Below, one piece after another: positions 59,332 to 64,000 of a stretch of 64,000 bases of DNA (its first letter is position 1; every line of letters begins with the position of its first letter). Where the stretch lies: positions 806,001 to 870,000 of the forward strand of contig CAVVAJ010000009.1 in the NCBI GenBank assembly GCA_963746255.1. Reading direction: 5' to 3'. Source of the stretch: DAOVXM01 sp963746255 (lineage in GTDB: Bacteria; Chloroflexota; Anaerolineae; Anaerolineales; UBA4823). Both the position numbers and the translations under genes were made by a program. The notes beneath the pieces are model-generated. The model was given only the letters and a program-made list of their open reading frames with translations. It was not told the DNA's origin and ran no database searches.

Positions 59332-61785
59332 TCACTTCCGAACCAGAGGTAAATATTGATGTAGGTATAAGTATGCGGTGTGGAAGATATTTCTGTATAC
59401 ACCGGCATTTACTAACGTATCATACGTGGACTCCAAACGCTGTATACCTTGATCCATCTCAGTCACTGTTCCACCTCCTGTACCAACATAAAGCACCACG
59501 CGGCCTTCCATCGTCGTCATTGCCATCGAACCAATATTGGCATACCCCAATGACCCAGCCGCCCGTTCCCATTGCAGTCCACCATCTAATGAACGCATCA
59601 CACCTCTCCACCCGTATAGATATATGGCGGGAGGTGTGGTTGGTACCACAAGTAGTTTTTCTATGCCAAAGTCCAGTGGGTCCTGTGTAGATCTGAGCTC
59701 CCAAGTTTCACCACCATTTGACGAGAGATAGAATTGTTGAAGGCTCACTGCGTAGACCAGCTCAGAGTTGAAGGGATGAACGGCGATCCCTGTTATCCGC
59801 TTATCAAGTAAGCCAGAAGGACTCCAAGTTTCACCACCATCCTCGCTTTTCCAGATTCCAGTTCCACTGTCTTCGGTGTGATTATCAGTCCCTGCATAGA
59901 TCGTTGTTGGATTTAACGGATCAGTTGCTAGAACAGTAACCGGAGCTATTACCTGACCAATATCGATATATCTCCAAATTACGCCATAATCTGTACTGAC
60001 ATAAATACCTCCACCAACGAATTCGAAGTTTGAAGCGTTGTTGTTAAGGAAACCGACCCCCATCACAAGACGGCCCGGTTGCTGGACACCCAACAAAGTT
60101 ATCACCTCGACCCCGCAGCAAACCGCATACGATGGCGGTGGGGCAGGTGTCGTGCAGTTCCAAGTATAGCCATCGTTTTCGGTAATGCATACACCACTGT
60201 TATTGCCGATGTACACTCGTTCGGGATTGAACAGATCCACAACGGGAGTACGCGGAACGAGGTTGTCCGATAGTAGCATTAACCAAGAGCTGCCGCCATT
60301 GTTGGTTTTAAATGTGCCAATACCATGAGCTGTGGCATAGACACTGGCTGGATTGTTAGGGTGGATCGCTAGTCCAGTCGGGTATACCCCCGTCAAACCC
60401 TGGTTGATCTCTGCCCAGTATAAACCGCCGTCAATCGTCTTGGCTATTCCCGTACCGTTATAACCAAGATAAATGACCTGTGAATCGGCTGGATCAACGA
60501 CAAGCGCATTGACATGGCGAGGCGGTCCACCAAGAGATTCCCAGTTGGTCCCCCCATCTATGGATTTCAGACTCCCTTGGAGCGTTCCAATCCACATCGT
60601 TCCAGAGATCTCCTGGCTGAACGTAATGCTGGTCGTGTTATTCTCTCCCCCTGCTCCCGGCAGAACCTGCACCCAATCGTCTCCCTCGTACTTCCAGAGA
60701 TACCCAAAATGACCACTACCATCTGCCCCGGTTGCCCAGGTTTCGTGACTTCCAAAGGGATTAACCGCTAGACTGCTGATAAACTGGTCCGGTTTACCGA
60801 TCTGGATCCAGTTAGCACCACCATTGATGGAATGGAACACGTTGCCGCCCGCCGTGCCTGCAAACATGAGTTGGGGGTTCACGGGATCATACGCCAGGGC
60901 AGTCACATGGGTGTCGGTGAGGCCTTTTGTCACGGTAATCCAGCTTGCGCCCTGGTTCTCAGATTTGTATAAACCGCCTGAAAAAGCACAGTCTGCGGCC
61001 ACATAGACTATCTGCGGATCCACTGGGGCGGCAAATGGCCGTAGTGCATTACAATTCGGATACGGAAACGGTAGGGTAATCCAATGATCGCCGCCATCGT
61101 CGGAACGGTACAATCCCTCTCCCCACTTGTGAAGATAAATCACAGCAGGTGTAGGTACAGATAAATCCGCCGCATGGAATTGACTGCCAATATCGGCGAC
61201 GGTCAGTTCCCAATTTGCTCCACCATCGATACTACGAAATAATCCGATACCTGACCCTGCTGCAGCAGGAACAGTCGCATAAAGTGTGGTCGTGAGCTCG
61301 GGATTCAACAGAAGAGTGGTCACCGCACCACCATACGGCCCACCGGTTGTCCATACTCCGATGCCTTGGGTAATCGTAAATGCATTAGCCAAGCTACCAA
61401 ATTGTCCATCCGGATTTGTCACATTAATCGTATAGATCCCTGGATCCAGCCCCCATGGCACCTTTGCCGTTAGTTCTGTACTGCTCACCCAGCTAACATC
61501 CACCAGTGGGGTGCTATTTAGAGATATCATTGGCAGTGTAATGACTGAAGTACCAGACAATTCGCGGGTAAATCCTGTGCCAGTGATGACAATCGGTGTA
61601 TCCAAATCATTAGGGGCTGAGTCTGGCACAATGGCTGTTACACCGGGAGATTCTCCTGAATCGGCCACTTTCAACCCGGTTGCAGCCTTGCCCGGTGAAA
61701 TCCAACTCGTTACGTAGAGCAAGGAAAACACACCGACGAATGAGAGCGAGATAACTTTCACTATCACAAGCCATCTTTGGTTCAT
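59332..61785 (-). CDS. Secreted protein with IPT/TIG domain and BNR/VPS10-like repeats
   Basis: An 817-residue protein. A signal peptide (VKVISLSFVGVFSLLYVTSW) precedes an IPT/TIG domain (VTAIVPDSAPNDLDTPIVIT, LDPGIYTINVTNPDG). Then about ten BNR-type blades follow: LFRSIDGGANWELTV, LYRSDDGGDHWITLP, LYKSENQGASWITVT, VFHSINGGANWIQIG, IWKSEDGGETWSPSG and others, with FAG/YVG strands between them, making a seven- or ten-bladed propeller like sortilin-type glycan-binding proteins. The C-terminal tail (YLHQYLPLVRK) has no anchor. It may be an adhesin or carbohydrate-binding protein; no sialidase catalytic residues were identified. It is flanked by two copies of a 75-bp repeat. Confidence 0.85.
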   Translation of the reverse strand: MNQRWLVIVKVISLSFVGVFSLLYVTSWISPGKAATGLKVADSGESPGVTAIVPDSAPNDLDTPIVITGTGFTRELSGTSVITLPMISLNSTPLVDVSWVSSTELTAKVPWGLDPGIYTINVTNPDGQFGSLANAFTITQGIGVWTTGGPYGGAVTTLLLNPELTTTLYATVPAAAGSGIGLFRSIDGGANWELTVADIGSQFHAADLSVPTPAVIYLHKWGEGLYRSDDGGDHWITLPFPYPNCNALRPFAAPVDPQIVYVAADCAFSGGLYKSENQGASWITVTKGLTDTHVTALAYDPVNPQLMFAGTAGGNVFHSINGGANWIQIGKPDQFISSLAVNPFGSHETWATGADGSGHFGYLWKYEGDDWVQVLPGAGGENNTTSITFSQEISGTMWIGTLQGSLKSIDGGTNWESLGGPPRHVNALVVDPADSQVIYLGYNGTGIAKTIDGGLYWAEINQGLTGVYPTGLAIHPNNPASVYATAHGIGTFKTNNGGSSWLMLLSDNLVPRTPVVDLFNPERVYIGNNSGVCITENDGYTWNCTTPAPPPSYAVCCGVEVITLLGVQQPGRLVMGVGFLNNNASNFEFVGGGIYVSTDYGVIWRYIDIGQVIAPVTVLATDPLNPTTIYAGTDNHTEDSGTGIWKSEDGGETWSPSGLLDKRITGIAVHPFNSELVYAVSLQQFYLSSNGGETWELRSTQDPLDFGIEKLLVVPTTPPAIYLYGWRGVMRSLDGGLQWERAAGSLGYANIGSMAMTTMEGRVVLYVGTGGGTVTEMDQGIQRLESTYDTLVNAGVYRNIFHTAYLYLHQYLPLVRK

Positions 61786-62416
61786 TTATTAATCTCCTAT
61801 AGCCTGAGCCCCCTAACTGAATGGATGCATCCAGGTTGAAAAAGGTGAAGGAAAATTGAGTCTTTTGTTAAGTATAGATAAAGTGCTCGATATTGAACAG
61901 AGGAAACCTGGCATGGACCTGGAAAACCAAACTACTTATGCCTCTAAGAGGTTAGGTGCACGAGTAGAGTTAAAGACTTTTTCTTTCAGCCGAACCGAAA
62001 ATCGATAGTTGTACGATACCGTGTTTATCTCCCCTCCACACGGAAGCATATATGTCTTTTCAAAAGTGTTGTTAGGTGGGGTAAGTGAGGTTGGTAAGTC
62101 TTACATCTTGTTGAAAACAAGTTTGCAGTAGAAATTCATTTAATATTTCCAAGATGCAAAGTATGAATCTGCTTACGGGAAAAGAATGAGTCCAAGGTTT
62201 CTTAGGTTATCGATGATTCTATAACACCTAATACTGCTTTTAGACCCGCTGGACTTATGAAACTAGCATAGCTCTGAAAGTCTGCTTTGTAGCCTGCCAT
62301 TGCCTGTACACTGCATCCTTCGGATTGAGTGTGTTTATACCACCCAACTAGGTGCTCGGCTATGATTTAACAGCTCAACAACTTAGCCACAGGTTGTCGC
62401 TTTTACTTTAGTAGGT
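61786..62416. other. Intergenic upstream of the BNR protein
   Basis: About 630 bases with no convincing gene, RNA or strong hairpin. Because the BNR protein gene starts at 61785 on the minus strand, its promoter must be here. Confidence 0.4.
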
Positions 62417-62491
62417 ATTGAAATCCAACTCGAGCACGTTGCTCAAACTGTTGCGGGTAGAGTGTCGCTCACTACCTTGAAATTGATCAAC
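62417..62491. repeat. 75-bp direct repeat, copy 2
   Basis: Matches 58942-59016 at 73 of 75 positions in the same orientation. Downstream sequences are related only at protein level, so the 75 bp are much more alike than their surroundings. On the minus strand this copy repeats the start of the broken DUF4870 gene (LSNVLELDFN) and then breaks off. Confidence 0.9.
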
Positions 62492-62895
62492 GTAAAGAGA
62501 TGGGCTTAGCGCTCGCGGAATTGGTTTACACGCAATGTGGGTTGGGTCAATCGCGGCAAGCGGAGCGTTATCTATGCGAGACACTCCAGATTGGTATTGA
62601 CACCAGAGGCGTATATACAATCCTGTATATTCTATACGCCGCCGTACTTCTCATCGCTGATCGAGGGGAGGTAGAGAAAGCTTTAGAACTCTCTGCGCTA
62701 GCTGAACGGTATCCATTTGTTGCGAAATCCTGCTGGTTTGAGGACATCGCCGGGCGGGAGCTCTCCGCAGCCGCCAAATCCCTGCCGCCAGATGTGGTCG
62801 CCACGGCACAGGAACGGGGGCGTGAGCGGGATCTGTGGCAGACCGCTGCCGAGCTGCTGGCTGAATTCGATTGTGAAGCTGAGCGGCACGTTTAA
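62461..62895 (+). pseudogene. TPR-like C-terminal fragment of a BTAD/NB-ARC-type regulator, copy 2
   Basis: The plus strand reads SVAHYLEIDQRKEMGLALAE, LVYTQCGLGQSRQAERYLCE, LLIADRGEVEKALELSALAE and ELSAAAKSLPPDVVATAQER, ending in LWQTAAELLAEFDCEAERHV. The PPDVVATAQERG...AAELLAE ending is typical of the C-terminus of large SARP/AfsR-type regulators with TPR repeats. The fragment has no start and no DNA-binding part; a stop codon (TAG) precedes it in frame. The intact regulator at 52164-54575 lacks exactly this TPR end. Confidence 0.65.
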
Positions 62896-63258
62896 TCTGC
62901 CTCCCCAATCCCCTTCCTGATTAGTTCGCTCAATTGGCTGGTACAACATCTCACACCTATATATTTATAACCAGGTGTCAGGCCGATCAACCTGTGTGCA
63001 TCGTATGTGCGGGCGGATTTTACACGGGTTAGCTGACCATAATCATTAACCGAGCCTACTTTGGCATGGATCTTGTTACACGTGTCATCGGATGCAGTAA
63101 AATATTAAAGATCATTTCTGTATATCTCTTGCTGGCATGAAACAGCCGCCATGTTCTTACTAGTAAATTGTCTACTACACCCTTGGACAAGCTTGAATCC
63201 AATCAATCCCATATGACGTTGCAGATCGATCGAACGCTGACTTGACACACAAACATCG
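62896..63258. other. Intergenic before the SLC13-type permease
   Basis: About 360 bases with no gene, RNA or strong hairpin recognised. It should hold the promoter of the permease gene. Confidence 0.4.
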
Positions 63259-64000
63259 ATGACACCCGAAATCGCCATCGTTCTCACCATTCTCTTGGCC
63301 GCCATTGTGCTGTTTATCACCGAGCGCATCCGCGTCGATGTGGTGGCTTTGATGGTGCTGGTCAGTCTGGTCCTGACCGGTTTAGTCACGGCTGGCGAGG
63401 CGTTGTCCGGCTTTGCCAACCCGGCCGTCGTCACCGTGTGGGCGGTGCTGATCCTCAGCGCTGGACTGGCTCATACGGGCGTGGCAGGCCTGATTGGACG
63501 CCCTCTGCAGCGCCTAGCTGGCGCCAGCGAAGCCCGGCTGATTGCCTTAATCATGCTCGTCGTCGGTGTGCTGTCGGGCTTTATGAATGACATCGGCGTG
63601 GCGGCGCTGATGCTGCCGGTGGTGGTGGATATCGCCCGCCGCACTGGCCGCCCACCCTCCCGTTTATTGATGCCGCTTGCTTTCGCCGCGCTGCTGGGTG
63701 GACTGAATACGCTCATCGGTACACCGCCCAACATCCTAATCAGCGAGGCCCTGCGCTTGTACGGGCTGGAGCCGTTTCACATGTTCGACTACACCCCAAC
63801 CGGGATCGTGGTGATGCTGGCTGGCATCGCCTTTATGGTACTGGTCGGCCGGCACCTGCTGCCCTCGCGCGACATCAAGCAGCTGCCAGAGAACGACCAT
63901 GCCGCCCCAGGTGAGTTTTTTGGCTTGCACGAGCGCTTGTTTGTCATTCGCCTGCCGATTGACTCAACCTTGGCTGGCAAGTCACTCGCCCAAAGCCGGT
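63259..64000 (+). CDS. SLC13 (divalent anion:sodium symporter) family permease, 5' part (cut by window edge)
   Basis: The first 247 codons are in the window. The protein starts MTPEIAIVLTILLAAIVLFI, TERIRVDVVALMVLVSLVLT, with NPAVVTVWAVLILSAGLAHT and the conserved GFMNDIGVAALMLPVVVDIA, GGLNTLIGTPPNILISEALR (the ST-x-x-x-N-N/P signature region). At the right end FVIRLPIDSTLAGKSLAQSR looks like the start of a TrkA-C domain, as in the sulfate/dicarboxylate branch fused to RCK_C domains. It would import an anion such as sulfate, citrate or a dicarboxylate with sodium. No strong Shine-Dalgarno was seen before the ATG. Confidence 0.88.
   Translation, partial: MTPEIAIVLTILLAAIVLFITERIRVDVVALMVLVSLVLTGLVTAGEALSGFANPAVVTVWAVLILSAGLAHTGVAGLIGRPLQRLAGASEARLIALIMLVVGVLSGFMNDIGVAALMLPVVVDIARRTGRPPSRLLMPLAFAALLGGLNTLIGTPPNILISEALRLYGLEPFHMFDYTPTGIVVMLAGIAFMVLVGRHLLPSRDIKQLPENDHAAPGEFFGLHERLFVIRLPIDSTLAGKSLAQSR

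Overview
The window looks like a chromosomal segment of a Chloroflexota (Anaerolineae-like) bacterium. This is an inference from several traits seen together: lipoproteins with Thr/Pro-rich linkers after the lipobox (including a lipoprotein penicillin-binding protein), multiple oligopeptide ABC importers, a winged-helix/BTAD/NB-ARC regulator, paired Flp-type pilins, IPT/BNR secreted repeat proteins and an IS1202-like (ISNCY) transposase relic. No rRNA or other clade-defining marker is present, so the assignment is tentative.

Positions 1-11.6 kb are mostly minus-strand nutrient import. An ECF sigma factor with a small overlapping partner precedes a peptide-binding lipoprotein and the start of an OppD-type ATPase at the window edge. 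A second, complete Opp/Dpp operon follows (oppD-oppF-binding protein-permease B-permease C-propeller lipoprotein). Positions 12-18.5 kb are housekeeping: rsgA, a class B penicillin-binding protein, maf, then xpt and guaA for guanine salvage and GMP synthesis. Positions 18.5-25.2 kb form a surface-polysaccharide block (membrane glycosyltransferase, GT4, flippase, SDR epimerase, nucleotide-sugar dehydrogenase). Positions 25.3-43.8 kb carry dense information-processing and housekeeping genes: family 4 uracil-DNA glycosylase, rimI, tsaB, tsaE, a PcrA/UvrD helicase, holB, a GAF/PAS histidine kinase, an asparaginase, nth, an S9 peptidase, rnhB, a GT2, a NERD-like membrane protein, tRNA-Pro, a methyltransferase and Hsp20.

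From about 43.9 kb to 63 kb the character changes. At least seven genes are broken. The most notable is a full-length relic of a pentameric ligand-gated ion channel with two extra N-terminal domains (seven in-frame stops and one frameshift). The others are an ISNCY transposase, a DUF5666-like secreted protein, a thioredoxin-reductase-like protein with an internal deletion, a DUF4870 protein with one TGA, and two TPR fragments linked by a 75-bp direct repeat. Intact genes lie between them: tRNA-Val, two Flp pilins, a histidine kinase with a single-domain response regulator, a BTAD/NB-ARC regulator ending in a degenerate GGDEF domain, a DUF2975 plus HTH pair behind a consensus promoter and palindrome, a NifX-like protein with its own promoter, a large BNR-repeat secreted protein, and the start of an SLC13-type permease at the right edge.

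A roughly 120-bp element bounded by CTAG and built of two hairpins occurs three times (3.4, 13.1 and 48.7 kb), one copy truncated. It looks like a non-autonomous IS630-type miniature element.
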